Made by a program: the position numbers and the translations under genes. From Dugong dugon (Eukaryota; Chordata; Mammalia; Sirenia; Dugongidae): a stretch of 64,000 bases of DNA. The stretch spans positions 65,489,501 to 65,553,500 of the forward strand of contig CM057469.1 in the NCBI GenBank assembly GCA_030035585.1. The letters run 5' to 3'. Below are positions 43,231-55,256 of this stretch, in pieces (position 1 is the stretch's first letter; each line of letters begins with the position of its first letter). The notes below the pieces were generated by a model, which saw only the letters and a list, made by a program, of their open reading frames with translations, was not told the DNA's origin and searched no databases.

Positions 43231-43849
43231 AAGATAAAGTCCAGTGGCATGCCTTGGCTGACTTGGCTTTACCTTGGCTCCTGCCACAGACCCCTCTGAG
43301 TTCTGACTCTAACTTCCATAAGTTCCTGGTCACGACCAAGGCTTTTGGTTCTGCAGTCCTCATTACAAAGCTTCCTTGCTCCACTATGGCCACCAACACC
43401 TCTGCCAAGGTCTCCATCAAGAAACTCTGGTCCATTCTACACACAGAATCCAAGAGTGATATATGAAAGAGAAAGCCCCGGCACCTCACCCTGCCTGAAG
43501 ACTCTACCAACAAGTCTTTTTGATTTGACTATGCTGCTCATTGTTACAAAGTATCATTCAAGACAACCTCCTCCCAAGGTCCCAGATGGAAAGTAGAGGG
43601 AAGAGCATCTACCCTATAAGTTGCCCTCATTCTAACATACAGCTCCCCATCAGAGCTTTAGAAATCAGGATACATGTGGGCCTCTCTTGGTCTCCTACCT
43701 GCCTCTCTTTCTTCTGAAGAAAGAAGTAGGTTTCCCTTTCATCTTCTTTTCTTTTGGATCTCCATTTTATGAAACTTTATGGTCTAGCACGCACAATGCT
43801 AAAAGAGGAGTTAAGAGAATTGAGATAATCTTTTTTTCAAGGTATTATT
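43231..43849. other. Unassigned, GC-richer DNA
   Basis: It follows the old L1 fragment. Several medium frames (43254-43466, 43345-43596 plus; 43208-43513 minus) exist without a recognisable domain. A decayed processed gene copy is possible, but I cannot identify a parent. Confidence 0.35.
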
Positions 43850-44040
43850 ATAGCCTGCTAACACACTTGGCTGCTAACCAAAAGGTTGAAATTTGAGTCT
43901 ACCCAGAGGCACAACAGAAGAAAGCCCTAGCAATCCACTTCTGAAAAATCAGCATTGAAAACCCCATGGGCACAGTTCTACTCTGACACACATAGCATCA
44001 TCATGAGTTGGAATCAACTTGACGACAACTGGTTATTGTA
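43850..44040 (+). mobile_element. AfroSINE, older subfamily
   Basis: 'ggctgctaaccaaaaggttg', 'ccactctgaaaaatcagc'-like body and 'gacacacatagcatcatcatgag' tail are present. The head is degraded and the target duplication is unclear. Confidence 0.8.
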
Positions 44041-44828
44041 GGTGGCAAAGTAACTCTTCTGATCAAAAATTGTTTATTTTTTTAATAGTAGAAGTTAACT
44101 ATTACTTAATTCTTTCTTTTTTTACAATCCCTATGTAAAAAATCTTAATCTACCCCTAAGCAGAAGAAGGCTGTCAAAAAGACAAAACTATTTTAATAAT
44201 TTTCAAAAAATTCATATAGTTTGCACAGAACAGTACACATGTAATGAAGTATCATTTGATAACATTGTAAATCTGTCTTATTTGTTTATAAAGCTATCAT
44301 TTTCATTTTATTAAAATATTTTAAGTGGTTATCTAATTATTAATGGAGTTGAGAATGAGAAAATAATATCTGATGTCAGTGTTCAATTCTTACAAAAGTT
44401 GTTAAAAATATTTCTAGTTTTGTCATCAGACGGTTAAAATCAGAAAACAGCATTTTTAAAATCATTTGACTATAAATTAAGTTTTCTTATTATTGTTTCT
44501 ACTTTGCCTTCAGTGGGGCATATCCGAATTACTGTAAATCCTACATTCTTGCACTGAGCAGTGATGTAATTTGACCTTCACTTGACACTAATGTAATTGT
44601 AAACACAGACGCTAGCATGGGCACTAAAATTGCATCGTAATACTAGGTTATCCACACTGTGCTTTTTAAAATTCTTCTATGTTATCTTTTAAATAAAGAC
44701 ACTGAATTTAAAATTCTTCATCAAGAGCTCACAGATCCCAAAAACATGCCCAACCACCTCCAAGAGTTTGAGCATCACTGTTCAAGAAACACTAGGATAC
44801 CAGTGTTTTAATGGTAAACTTTAACATT
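44041..44828. other. Unique AT-rich DNA
   Basis: No feature was recognised. Confidence 0.5.
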
Positions 44829-44843
44829 AAAAACCACTCTATA

Positions 44844-46799
44844 GGTAGGCAGGCCAAGATGGCAAAGTAGTCAGATGCTTCATGTTGTCCCTCTTACAAC
44901 AAACACCAAAAAAAAAAAAAAAACAAGTGAATCAGATATATATGACAATCTATGAATCCTAAGCATCAAAAATAAGGCTGAAGAATCAGAATGAGCCACA
45001 GGTGAGAGGAGATACAATTCAAAAACAGCAGAAACAAATTACAGATCACTGGCGTCCTACAGGCTGAACCTGCATAGCACAGACACATTGAGACAAGCAG
45101 CAGCATCCCCAGTCAAAACCCACCCCACCTGGTTCAGCTAAGTATGCACTCCCATAGTTAGCCAGGAGTGATTCCAGCCCTGCAGAAGTTAAGTGTACGC
45201 ACCCAACCCACCAGGCACACACCAGCCCCTCCCCCTGCCAGAGCCCTGTGGGCCAAGAAGCACTTCCTCCCCTTCATCCATCCCCCTCCCTGCTCCAACA
45301 TCAATCCTGTGACATTCATCACTGCCACACCCCCTAAGTTAGAAACTCATGGCCTCATTCTTGAGGTGCCTACTCCTTAGCCTAGCCACCAGTGCTGGGG
45401 GTCCATGGATTTATAGTGCCCTCCACCCCCTCTGATCACTTATGCCAGTGCCTTGCTGGCTGAGCTGGCACAGGGTAGCCAAACTGGATCAAGGCAGGCA
45501 GCATTTTCAGCTGAAGCCCACTTCACGTACAGCAGTTAAACGGGAGCTGCAGATCTGTGGCACTCACCACTGCCTGGCCCCCCTAAGACAGGAGCTCAGC
45601 CATCATGTTGGGGGCCTGAGGGCCAACAGTACCACATACTCTATCCAGCCACTTAAGACGGGGGCCTGAGGATGAGTGGCACCCCCCAATCCCTCCAGCC
45701 AAAGGCACTGGGTACCCAAAGACCAACTGCACAACCTCACCCATGACACTCTAGCAAACAGGAGCACACCATCCACCTGGGCACCTGTGGGCACCCAACA
45801 ACCCCCTGCCTCACCACCCCTACCCCCGCATCACCCCTCACTGCAACTAGAAGCTTATGCCTGCTCTCAATACCCCCATGCAACCCTACCCATCCAGGAC
45901 TGTCAGTGAGAGTGTCTGCACCAACTACCCGGTGACCAACAACCTGGGCACCTTTGCCCCGACCATCCAGCAAACAGCTGAGTGTACACATAACACCCAA
46001 CCCAATGTCCAGGGAGAACACCTCCTGCACCCATGGCCAGGTAACCAGCAGAACAGATACATCACCTCACCAAAAATGTCACCTACATCTTCAGCAGCTT
46101 CACAAGAACAGCAAACAGGGAACCATGCTCACACACTAAGTCACTGCTCCACCCACCTAGAGACAGGAAGCGAAAGCGTCAATGTGACCAGATTAGTGAC
46201 CAGAGTAGCACACATGCCCAGTTTACTTGGATACTTAAAAAAAAAAAAAATCAGGACATACAAAAAAATCATACAATACATAAATAAATATAATAACTTC
46301 TTGATACCTTGGAGATAGCAGACAATATCAAATCACATAAAGACACAGGGCAAGATGGCTCCAACAAGCAACCAAAATAAAAAGAACCAGAAAACCTTCC
46401 AGAGGAAGATAAGGCAATGGAACTACCTCATAAAGAATTCAAGAGACTAATATACAGAGCTTTCAAACAGACCAAGAAAGAGATCAGGGAAAACACAGGA
46501 AAAAAAAAAAAAAAAAAAACAAGGAAAACACAGACAAAGCAATAGAAGAATTCAGGAAAAAATACAAGAACAAAATGACAGAATAAATGGCTATTAGAAA
46601 CCATACAAAAATAGCAATTAGAAATCCAAATGATTAGCAATCAAATTTCAGAATTAGACAACTCAATGGAAGGACATAAGAGCAGAAGTAAGACAATGGA
46701 AGACAGAATTAGTGAGGCAGAAGACAAATCCCTTAATACAAATTTGTTTGAGGAAAAATCAGAAAAAAGAATGAAGAAAACCTAAGAATTACATGGCAC
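44844..46799 (+). mobile_element. 3'-truncated L1: 5' UTR plus part of ORF1
   Basis: It begins gtaggcaggccaagatggc, an L1 5' end with the usual aagatgg start. A C-rich 5' UTR of about 1.5 kb follows, then the N-terminal half of ORF1 (ATG near 46354; coiled-coil-like region to about 46780). It stops there with no ORF2 or 3' UTR. Flanks AAAAACCACTCTATA (44829-44843) and AAAAACCATTCTGTA (46800-46814) match at 13 of 15 bases, so the copy was inserted in this form. The subfamily differs from elements 1-3. Confidence 0.78.
46354..46790 (+). pseudogene. L1 ORF1 N-terminal remnant
   Basis: The start ATGGCTCC encodes MAPTSNQNKKNQ, then shifts frame. Downstream sequence (ttagaaatccaaatgattagcaatc, 'gaattagacaactcaatgg', 'gacagaattagtgaggcag') corresponds to the coiled-coil and RRM approach of element 1 ORF1 (25840-25990). 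An A19 run interrupts it at 46500-46519. Confidence 0.75.
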
Positions 46800-46814
46800 A
46801 AAAACCATTCTGTA

Positions 46815-47035
46815 ATAATGACTGCCTACTATTTGCCCATATACTGGTATTTTAACATGTACAATTGTATTTAACCCTCAAATAACCTCATGGGATTGAT
46901 TTTAGTATCTTCAGTTTATAGAGATGCAGAAAATTTAAATAACTTACTCAGATAGCAAGTGGCAGTGTTACAAATAAAAATAATCTTTCAGATGCCAAAC
47001 ACCATTCTTTTATCATACCACAACTCTATGCAAAT
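46815..47035 (-). mobile_element. MIR fragment
   Basis: 'tgtatttaaccctcaaataacctcatgggattg', 'tagagatgcagaaaatttaa' and 'agcaagtggcagtgttac', in order, are the reverse of MIR (core, then tRNA side). Confidence 0.75.
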
Positions 47036-47160
47036 ACTAAGGCATTCTCTAGCTGTTCCATATTAAATCATATGCATAGATTACACTACTATATGTAGAA
47101 TACAGATCAGAATCTGAAAGAGAATAGCTATCTTAACTATGCCTACATCTAGAATATATT

Positions 47161-47362
47161 TGTTGTTGTGTGCCATCAAGTTGATTCCAACTCATAGCAA
47201 CTCTATGTATAACAAAGTAGAACTACTCATAGCGTTTCCTAGGCTATAATATTTACAGAAGAAGATCACCAGGTCTTTTCTTGCTTGGAGCCACTGGTTG
47301 GTTTGAACTGCTGACCTTTTGGTTAGCAACCAAATACTTAACCATTGTGCCACCAGGGCTCC
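47161..47362 (-). mobile_element. AfroSINE, full length
   Basis: The tail complement (tgttgttgtgtgccatcaag) comes first and the head complement (accattgtgccaccagggc) last. Target-like repeats are ctagaatatatt (47149-47160) and ttagaagatatt (47363-47374). Confidence 0.9.
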
Positions 47363-47375
47363 TTAGAAGATATTT

Positions 47376-48384
47376 ACACAGCATTATTTCTATAAAGACT
47401 CAATGATTAAAGATATGATGGTAGAATTAGTAGTATCAATATAGATTTCTCCAAATTGAGAAAGTATCCATCAGCATCATGAACTATGTAAATATTCCAA
47501 GAACACAAACCTAGCTCTCTAAATTTTAGCCAAAGATTTTCTTTATAGACAGTTATAACATCCTTAACCTTATTTACATGAAACAGTTCCTTATAAAAGT
47601 CTAATGAACATCTGCAGTACACAAAACCTTCAACATTTACACTTTGGCATAAACACTGAAATAGAACATAGATCAATTTAGTAAGCTTTTCCTTAAATAG
47701 TCAGAAAAAAAATCTTTAAGTACCCACTAATTATTAAAGAAAAAACACCTTATTTCTGCAGACTAAATTACATTTAAAATTATTTGTTCAGGATTTCTAG
47801 ATAAACTGATGTAGTTCAAGACTAGGCCACAAGGAAAGGAAGGAAGAATAATTACCCAATTCATAATATAATACGAGCCCATCATGAAAAAGAATCATTT
47901 GTTGATGTAAGATTTTATTTCTTGATTGCAATAGCAATACACAAAATTGGGCTATGTCTATACCCCAGCTGTGAAATACAAGAAGAAGAAAATTCTATTA
48001 ACTTGATAAGAAATATAATTATTACATAAGGATACTGTTGGCTTTTGTTAAGAAAGCATGTCTTAGTTAAAATAAGTAATTTAGTTTGACAAACAAATGC
48101 AGTTGAAACCCTGATTAACTGGCTTGCTTTCTCTCCCCATTACAGGAAATAGGCATTTGTTCATCTCTACGCATCCATGCCCCTGTCCCTGGGTTCTGGT
48201 TTTTGAGTCAAATGGAAAATGAAAGAACCATTTTGTTAAAAAGAGAGAAACTTGAATATCTCTATAGTAAGTTTTCTTGGCAACTGAGTTGTAGCATTAA
48301 TGAAAACAAATTTCCGTTAATTCAATATAGATAGATAAGAATCCCTCTGACTCTGATAGATAAGTGATATTATTCCTCTTTTCT
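47376..48384. other. Unique DNA
   Basis: Nothing was recognised. A 90-codon minus-strand frame (47407-47676) shows no domain. Confidence 0.5.
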
Positions 48385-48800
48385 TTCAAAACTCCACCTA
48401 AATCTGACCTTCAAGAAACCTTTGCTGACTGACATTCTCCCTGCTTATCCCCTTATCCTGCAATCCATATGCACCATAACCACCGTTAGCCTGCATTATT
48501 TGAGTGTTGCTCTACTATTGATGGAAACCCTGTTGGTGTAGTGGTTAAGAGCTATGGCTGCTAACCAAAAGATCAGCAGTTCAAATCCATCAGGCACTCC
48601 TTGGAAATCCTATGGGACAGTTCTACCCTGCCCTATAGGGTCTCTATGAGTCGGAATTGACTCAACGGTAGCAGGTTTGGTTTTTTTGGTTCTACTATTG
48701 ATTTTAAGTCACCAATGGCTAAATATGTTTTCTCCCTCCAGCTATAAAAACTTTGACTATTTTTATTTCATACACTACTGAGTATGGTGTTATGACATGG
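48385..48800 (+). mobile_element. L2 fragment split by a SINE
   Basis: 'ctgaccttcaagaaaccttt', 'ctgacattctccctgc' and 'attatttgagtgttgctc' before the SINE, and 'gtcaccaatggctaaatatg', 'ctccctccagctataaaa' after it, follow L2 3' sequence order. Confidence 0.5.
48523..48690 (+). mobile_element. AfroSINE, short subfamily, perfect flanks
   Basis: It is a head-to-tail copy without the internal 'ataaagattacag' segment. It has a perfect 12-bp target duplication, TCTACTATTGAT, at 48511-48522 and 48691-48702. It ends in a T-rich run (ggtttggtttttttgg). It is one of the least diverged SINEs in the window. Confidence 0.92.
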
Positions 48801-50445
48801 AGGGAGCACTTTAAATGTTAAAATTATCACAGTATAAGGGAATACTCACTACTGTCAAAATGAGAAGAGTGGATAATTTCACCTCTATTGGGAGTCCATA
48901 CTTTCATAAAAATTTCTGTTGAATACATAAAAGCCTTTGAAAGATGTCAACCCACACTGCCTGTAGTGTATACTTGTTAATCTTTTTTTCACTGATAAAC
49001 TTTATCAGGAAAATATACGACATTTTCCAAAATTTAAATGGATACCTTGGAGGCAAATCTGACTAAACTTTCTAAAAAATATTGTCCTAGGTCAAGTGAT
49101 CTTAGATGAAGGAACAATAAGCAGCAGTCATGATCTTAAGAAGTTTGCTGCCCAGAAAAGTAGAGTTATATTTGAACCTTAGGAAGCCAGAGGATTCTGA
49201 TCTGTGTTTAAATCACACAGGCCATGTATAAATCAGCCTAAATCTTCCTTAAGGTGACCTCACTTAGCAATTTAATCCAATATATACAATATATATTAAA
49301 TTAATATATTTAACTAATATAATCCAATATAAATCATCAATGAAGTTCAATGGAAGAATGAGTCTTTACTACTTATTTGGAGCTTTTGAAAAGCAGAAAC
49401 AAGGGACCTATTTTCTCTCTCTAATTTCAAGTTTATTCTAAAATCAACCCTACCTTTGATCCCTCCATCCCACATCTTAGAATGAACCTCTCTTTAGACC
49501 TCATCGAAACAAGTTTTCCTTCCACTTGTTATCACCTGTTTAAGTCATTAAATACTTTATCAGGAATGCAAGGTTTATATAAAGGATAACATAGTGAAGA
49601 GCCTGGATCCCCAAAAATTCTATTCTTTTTATTGACTTGAGGAATAGGGGTGTGTGAAACTTAATAGACATTGAGGGCTAAGGCCATTGGTGAGCTCCTT
49701 GGTTTGGTTCATTTTGGGTCAAAACAGGACACAGGATGAGCCATGGAGGTGGGGGGAGGGGAAAGAGGGATACAGGATAAGCCATGGTGGGGGAGAGAAA
49801 CCTCTGTGAACCCAATTAAAGAAAGTACAGGTAGAAGGTAAGGACTGAAGAGGAAAACTTTCTCACACGTGGACCTTTTCTGACTAGTTCTTTGATTAGA
49901 AATTGGGAGTGAGGAGTGCATCCTCTCTCTTACGGGTTATCTAACCATCATCTCCTAACTGAATTGGACAGACTTTATTGAGGGTATAAAAGTAAAATAG
50001 ATAACTGTGTAGAAAGAGATATTTGAGTAGAAAGAAAAGGATCTTCCTCTAAATTACACATAAAATTTCCTATCAGATTTCTAAAATGCGGTGGTTAATT
50101 TTATAATTCAAACTGCAAAGAAACTTTTTTTTTTTTTTAAATTGTGATCCAGTCCCATTGACACACTATCTTTCTATAACTTCTGTGTTTCTGGAGCATA
50201 ATTATGATAAATTGAAATTTCACACAATTACCTTTAAAACATGTAGCATGTTGTTTAGAATCTTTATTAATACCAAGTTGCCTCCTTTGAGAGGAGATTT
50301 GATAGTTGGAAATAGCCAAAAGTAATTTTGAGCCAAAAGTGCTGATAAAAGGGGGAAATCAAGCTACACAATGTTGTTTTGATTTTAAAAAAGAAAGAAA
50401 TCTGTATAAACATTGATTCATTCACTTATGTAATAAATATTTCTA
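48801..50445. other. Unique DNA
   Basis: There is an AT-rich stretch with partial palindromes at 49265-49335 (aatatatacaatatatatt) and a T-run at 50127-50140. No gene, RNA or repeat family was recognised. Confidence 0.5.
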
Positions 50446-50650
50446 GGTCCCTGGGTGGTAGAAACAGTTAGTGTTCAACTAGTAATCTAAAGGTTAGTGG
50501 TTCAAACTTACCCAGCAGTACCACAGAAGAAAGGCCTGACAATCTACTTTCATAAAGATTACAGCCAAGAAAACCCTATGGAGAAGTTCTACTCTGTAAC
50601 ACATGGGGTAGCTATGAGTCAGAATTAACTTAATATCAATGAGGTTTTTG
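50446..50650 (+). mobile_element. AfroSINE, older subfamily
   Basis: 'ggtccctgggtggtagaaac', 'ctaaaggttagtggttcaaac', 'tcataaagattacagccaag' and 'gtaacacatggggtagctatgag' are present in order. Confidence 0.85.
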
Positions 50651-50820
50651 TTTTTTGTTTTTTTTTTCCTTTTTGGTTTAGTATGTTCTAGGTGTTAAGG
50701 AAGGAGCCCTGGTGGTACAATGGTTAAGCACTAGGCTGCTAACAAAAAATAGGTAGTTGGAACACAATAGCAGCTCCATGGAAGGAAAGACCCAGTTATT
50801 TGCTTCCATAAAGATTACCC

Positions 50821-52177
50821 AAGATTGGAACTCTTATGCACTGCTAGTGGGAATGTAAAATGGTACAACCATTTTGGAAAATGATATGGTGCTTTCTTAA
50901 AAAGCTAGAAATAGAAATACCATATAATCCAGCAATCCCACTCCTAGGAATATATTGTAGAGAAATAAGAGCTGTCACACGAGAAGAGATATGCATATCC
51001 ATGTTCATTGCAGCATTGTTCACAATAGCAAAAAGATAGAAACAACCCATCAACAGATGAAAGGATAAACAAACTATGGTACATTCACGCAATGGGATAC
51101 TATGCAACAACAAAGAACAATGATGAATCTGTGAAACACCTCATAACATGGATGAATCTGGAGGGCATTATGCTGAGTGAAATAAGTCATTCACAAAAGG
51201 ACAAATACTATGTAAGACCCCTATTATACAAAATTCATGAAAAGGTTTACACACAAAAAGAAAAAATCATTGATGGTTACAAGGGAGGGGAGGGGTTGGG
51301 AGGGGAAAAACACCAACTAGACAATAGATAAGTGATAACATTGTTGAAGGGTAAGACAGTACACGATACTGGGGATATCAGCATAGCTTGACAAAGGCAA
51401 GGTCATGGAAACTTCAAAGACACATCCAGACTCCCTGAGGGACCAAATTACTGGGCTGAGGGCTGGGAACCACGGTCTCAGAGGACATCTAGCTCAATTG
51501 GTGTAACAGTTTATAAAGAAAATGTTCTACATTCTACTTTGGTGAGTAGCATCTGGGGTCTTCGTACAAGCTTGGGAGCAGACATTTAAGATACTCCACT
51601 GGTCCCACCCCATCTACAGTAAGGGAGAATGGATAAAACCTAAGATACAAGGGAAAGATTAGTCCAGAGGACTAATGGACCACAACTACCATAGGCTCCA
51701 CCAGACTGAGTCCAGCATAACTAGATGGTGCTCAGCTACCACCACTGACTGCTCTGACAGGGATCACAATAGAGGGTCCCAGACAGCTGGAGAAAAATGT
51801 AGAACAAAATTCTAACTCACAAAATATGACCAGACTTACTGGTCTGCCGAGACTGGAGAAACCCCAAGAGTATGGCCCCCAGCCACCCTTTTAACTCAGT
51901 ACTGAGGTCACTCCTGAGGTTCACCCTTCAGTCAAAGTTTGGACAGGCCCATAAAACAAAATGAGACTAAATGGGCACACCGGCCCAGAGGCAAGGATGA
52001 GAAAGCAGGAGGGGACGGGAAAGCTGGTAATGGGGAACCCAACGTCAAGAAGGGGAGAGTGTTGTCACGCTGTGGGGTTGGCAACAATGTCACAAAACAA
52101 TATGTGTATTAATTGTTTAATGAGAAACTAATTTCCTCTGTAAACCTTCATCTAAAGCACAACAACAACAACAACAA
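50821..52177 (+). mobile_element. 5'-truncated L1: end of ORF2 plus 3' UTR
   Basis: It starts in the last 110 codons of ORF2 (ggaactcttatgcactgc), with FIAALFTIAK-like and YATTKNNDESVKHLITWM remnants. The stop is near 51226. A G-rich tract (51284-51306) and the family 3' UTR with a single tail A ending in (CAA)n follow. Flanks AAAGATTACCC (50810-50820) and AAAGATTATTC (52178-52188) are target-like. This copy lacks the M-A' extension. Confidence 0.88.
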
Positions 52178-52189
52178 AAAGATTATTCA

Positions 52190-52409
52190 GAAAAACAAAC
52201 CAACCCCGTTGCCGGTTTTGAGAGGGGATTTTGTTCTGTCCTCAACACCTATTGTTGTCGTGTGCCGTCGAGTCAATTCCGACTCATAGCAACCCTATAG
52301 GACGGAGTAGAACTGCCCCACAGGGTTTCCAAGGAGCAGCTGGTGAATTAGAACTGCCGACCTTTTGGTTAGCACCCAAGATCTTAACCACTGTATTACC
52401 ATGGCTCCC
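52190..52409 (-). mobile_element. Inverted SINE with duplicated flank
   Basis: A short-subfamily SINE on the minus strand (52251-52409) is preceded by 'ttttgttctgtcctcaacacct' (52229-52250). That string is the exact complement, apart from one base, of the DNA just downstream of the host SINE (52516-52537). A stub of another SINE tail (accccgttgccgg, about 52202-52215) lies to its left. Confidence 0.8.
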
Positions 52410-52529
52410 CATAAAGATTACAGCCTAGAAAACACTGTGGGATAATGGGATAATTCTACTCTGTCCTATAGGGTCGTAGTGAGTCAGAATTGACTGGACA
52501 GCATATAACAACAAGAGGTGTTGAGGACA

Positions 52530-52745
52530 GAACAAAGCTCCCTCTCTCAGGGAGCTTATATTCAAAATGGGGGAAACAGACAATAAAGTATCAAATGGTG
52601 GTGAACTCAAAGAGAAATGAAGCATCCTGAGAAGACAGTGAAAAGATGAAGGGGCTATTTTAGGTAGGGCAGGTAGTCAAAGAAACCTTCTCTGATTAGT
52701 GACATCTGAAGAAACCATGAAAGAAAGAATAATGGGGTTTTCTCT
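52530..52745 (-). mobile_element. L2 3'-end fragment
   Basis: 'tctctcagggagcttatattc', 'gggggaaacagacaataaag', 'ggggctattttaggtaggg' and 'gaaaccttctctgattag' are classic reversed L2 blocks. Confidence 0.6.
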
Positions 52746-53609
52746 TTACGTATTAACAGGTCCTATTCATTCAATACAGTGGCTATATTTCTCACTTCTA
52801 TGAATACCACTTTCACTATTAGAAATGCATTGCTATAGCAGCCCTTTCTTAATGACTAAGCCCTGACTTCTTAGAAATACATTCATGTTCACCCTGTAAA
52901 TCAAATTGATTTTCAGGCATTCCCACGATTTTGTCCAAGCTACAACAATCTGGAAGTATTTTATTTCTTGAAGTAGAGATAAATATATGATCACACGTAG
53001 AATCTGAATTTTTGTTAGTGGACTTTTACCCTCCTTATTACAAGTTTCTAAAAGTGTTATGAAGGAATCCCTCAAAAATGAAAACAAAGAGCTTATTGGA
53101 ACTTCTAAAAAGCATCCATTTCATTTCCTTGTTCTTCTCAACTTATTTGGGAAAGCTATCTCTCTAAGCGCTTGTCTAATCATTTGTTTAAATTCCCCAG
53201 AAGAGACTCCACCTCCTGCTTATCCTTTGGCTTTGCCATAAATAAGAACATGACTAGGAACAGACACTTTGGCCAAGTGAAACTGTTCTTTTGGGTTTTC
53301 TATAACATACCTCTTAGATATACTCCTCAAACAACAAATTATTTGAGAAAAGCTCTATTCTGCAACCCTGCTTTGTTCAAAGTCTAGCAAGTCACCATTC
53401 CCAAGGAGGATTCAAGGATTGCCAGAGCTCTCTCATCCACTGCCAACTGCATTAGGCAGAAACTTGGCTCTCAAAATTTTGTACCAGATACAAGTTACAA
53501 AGAATTTTTTTTCTTCTTTCCTGAGGATGTGTTAACTATTTTCTGATTTGAAAGTCCAAATGACTTCGTAAGTTTTTCACCCTACAAACTTAAAGTCAGA
53601 ACAATTGCC
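52746..53609. other. Unique DNA
   Basis: No feature was recognised. Overlapping short frames at 53059-53387 have no domain. Confidence 0.5.
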
Positions 53610-53624
53610 TCAAGCAGCAATTTT

Positions 53625-54180
53625 TTTTTTTTTTTTATATTTTATTGTACTTCAGGTGAAAGCTTACAGAGCAAATAGTTTCTCATGAAATAGTAGTACA
53701 CATGTTGTTTTTTTTGACATTGGTTAACAACCCCACAACGTATTAAGCCTCTAAATTCTCAACCTTTTTTTTTTGATGAAAATTACAGATGGCCAAAGAT
53801 ACACCGTTTCAAAATTTTCTACATTCACAGTTCAGTGACATTGGCTACGCTCTTCCAACTGTGCTGTTATTCTCACTTAAGATGAAGGCTTACAGAACAA
53901 AATAGTTTTTCATTTAACAGTTACTACACATGTTGCCCTATGACAATGGTTAACAATCTCACAGCACATCAAGAATATCCTTACTCCACCTTGTGTTCCC
54001 TATCACCAGGGGGCTTCCTTGTCCCCTTCTGTCTTCTGGACCTTGTCAGTGGACTATTGTACCTCTTTAGTCTCATTTGTTTATTTATTTATTTATTTAT
54101 TTTTATTTTATTTAAACACCATTTCAAAACTTTTTACTTACACATTTAAGTGATATTGACTATGCTCTTCCAATTGTGCT
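53625..54180 (-). mobile_element. 5'-truncated L1 with repeated tail modules
   Basis: It has a perfect 15-bp target duplication, TCAAGCAGCAATTTT, at 53610-53624 and 54181-54195. Read on the minus strand, it is module M (54180-54110), an A/T-rich run, tail A (about 54085-53885), module M again (53880-53775), an A run and tail A' (53760-53650), then poly(A). It thus holds two M and two A units in a single insertion of about 556 bp. It is non-coding. Confidence 0.9.
54078..54112. repeat. (TTTA)n microsatellite
   Basis: About seven ATTT units lie between module M and tail A of the L1 stub. They probably expanded from an internal A-rich tail. Confidence 0.85.
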
Positions 54181-54195
54181 TCAAGCAGCAATTTT

Positions 54196-55170
54196 GAGAG
54201 TGTCCTGATCTGATGTCCATCAGTGTAATTTTAAGTAGAGGGATCAAAGTAGATACCTTAAACAATATTCATTATGATATTCTGGAACCAGCTGAAAACT
54301 TGGCTCTGACTCATCATTGCCATCTAACTAGTGTTTGGGCTTTGGCTACCAGTTATTTCAAGATGTGGCCCTATGTGCAGCTCATATGATGTTACTGTTT
54401 TCTTCTTCACACGCCTCTGTTCTTAGCTACATGTCTTATCTCTTCCACCCACTCCGTGCTCTCAAAAGTTACTGGAAGCCCTGAAGATGGAAGAAACAAG
54501 GAGTTAGAGGGAGGAACAAAAGAAGTCCTGGCCTGCAGCAATATCATAGCAAGTGATGCCGAAAGGTATTGAATAAATAGTTTGAGGTGGGTTTTACTTT
54601 ATTATTTTCCAATAAAATGGAAACTTTTTTATTTTTTCTAAGCTGTAACCAAAGCAATTATACATTAGGGAAATAACATATGAAGGGTTGGGAATGATTT
54701 GCTGCATGGGTTGTGCAGATTTCCAACATATCCTTGATTTGTCATATATGGACCCCCAAACAAAAATAAATCTCTTTCACATCCTATTCTTTTCTCCACC
54801 CATGATATAATCATCTCTAAAACTATTTTTTTTTTACATAAGGCAGTCTATGATGGAAAATATAATTCAAGAAAGAAACTAAATAAAGAAAACACTAAGC
54901 TAATTTAAAATGACGGTTAATTTTTTCACTGACATTTTCATTCGCCCCATTCTGTAAGGCAGTAAATAACTTTGCACCTCACTTGGAATTGCAGGACAGG
55001 TACACCTGAGTTTATTTGCCTCCAACTACAGACTAACAAGCAACTGATACCTCAGAAAGGCACGGGTGGGTTCTGTCAATTCTCCCTAACAAAGTGTGAG
55101 GGATGCATTTGTACTTTGTTGATGCCCGCCATAAAATATTGTCTGATACATTTTAAGCATGCCATCCTCC
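54196..55170. other. Unique DNA
   Basis: No feature was recognised apart from short T and A runs. Confidence 0.5.
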
Positions 55171-55174
55171 AAAT

Positions 55175-55255
55175 AAACCAAAAAAACTAAAACCAACTGC
55201 CATCCAGTCAAACTCTCGTGTACATGGTTGAACTATGTGTGTTATTGTTTGTTTT
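55175..55255 (-). mobile_element. SINE tail stub and 40-bp L1 3' UTR scrap
   Basis: 'aaccaactgccatccagtc' is a SINE tail complement. 'tgtacatggttgaactatg' with 'gttattgtttgttttat' matches the L1 3' UTR at 15313-15350. These are two tiny retroelement pieces abutting the next SINE. Confidence 0.65.
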
Positions 55256-55256
55256 A

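Larger units (their letters stand above)
50702..52515 (+). mobile_element. AfroSINE interrupted by L1 and an inverted SINE
   Basis: The head is at 50702-50820 (ggagccctggtggtacaatg to ttccataaagattac). The remaining 3' part is at 52411-52515 (ataaagattacagcctag ... cagaattgactgg). Its target duplications are AGGTGTTAAGGA (50690-50701) and AGGTGTTGAGGA (52516-52527). About 1.6 kb of other elements lie inside it, and the string CCATAAAGATTAC is repeated at both edges of that insert. Confidence 0.85.

Noticed and set aside
43208-43596. Processed pseudogene of a named host gene
   Set aside because: Frames on both strands were read, but no parent protein could be recognised. There is no poly(A) tail or TSD, so it is left unassigned.
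45168-46318. Cluster of Pro/His-rich frames on both strands as a gene
   Set aside because: It is the C-rich 5' UTR of a truncated L1. The frames overlap on both strands and end at L1 landmarks.
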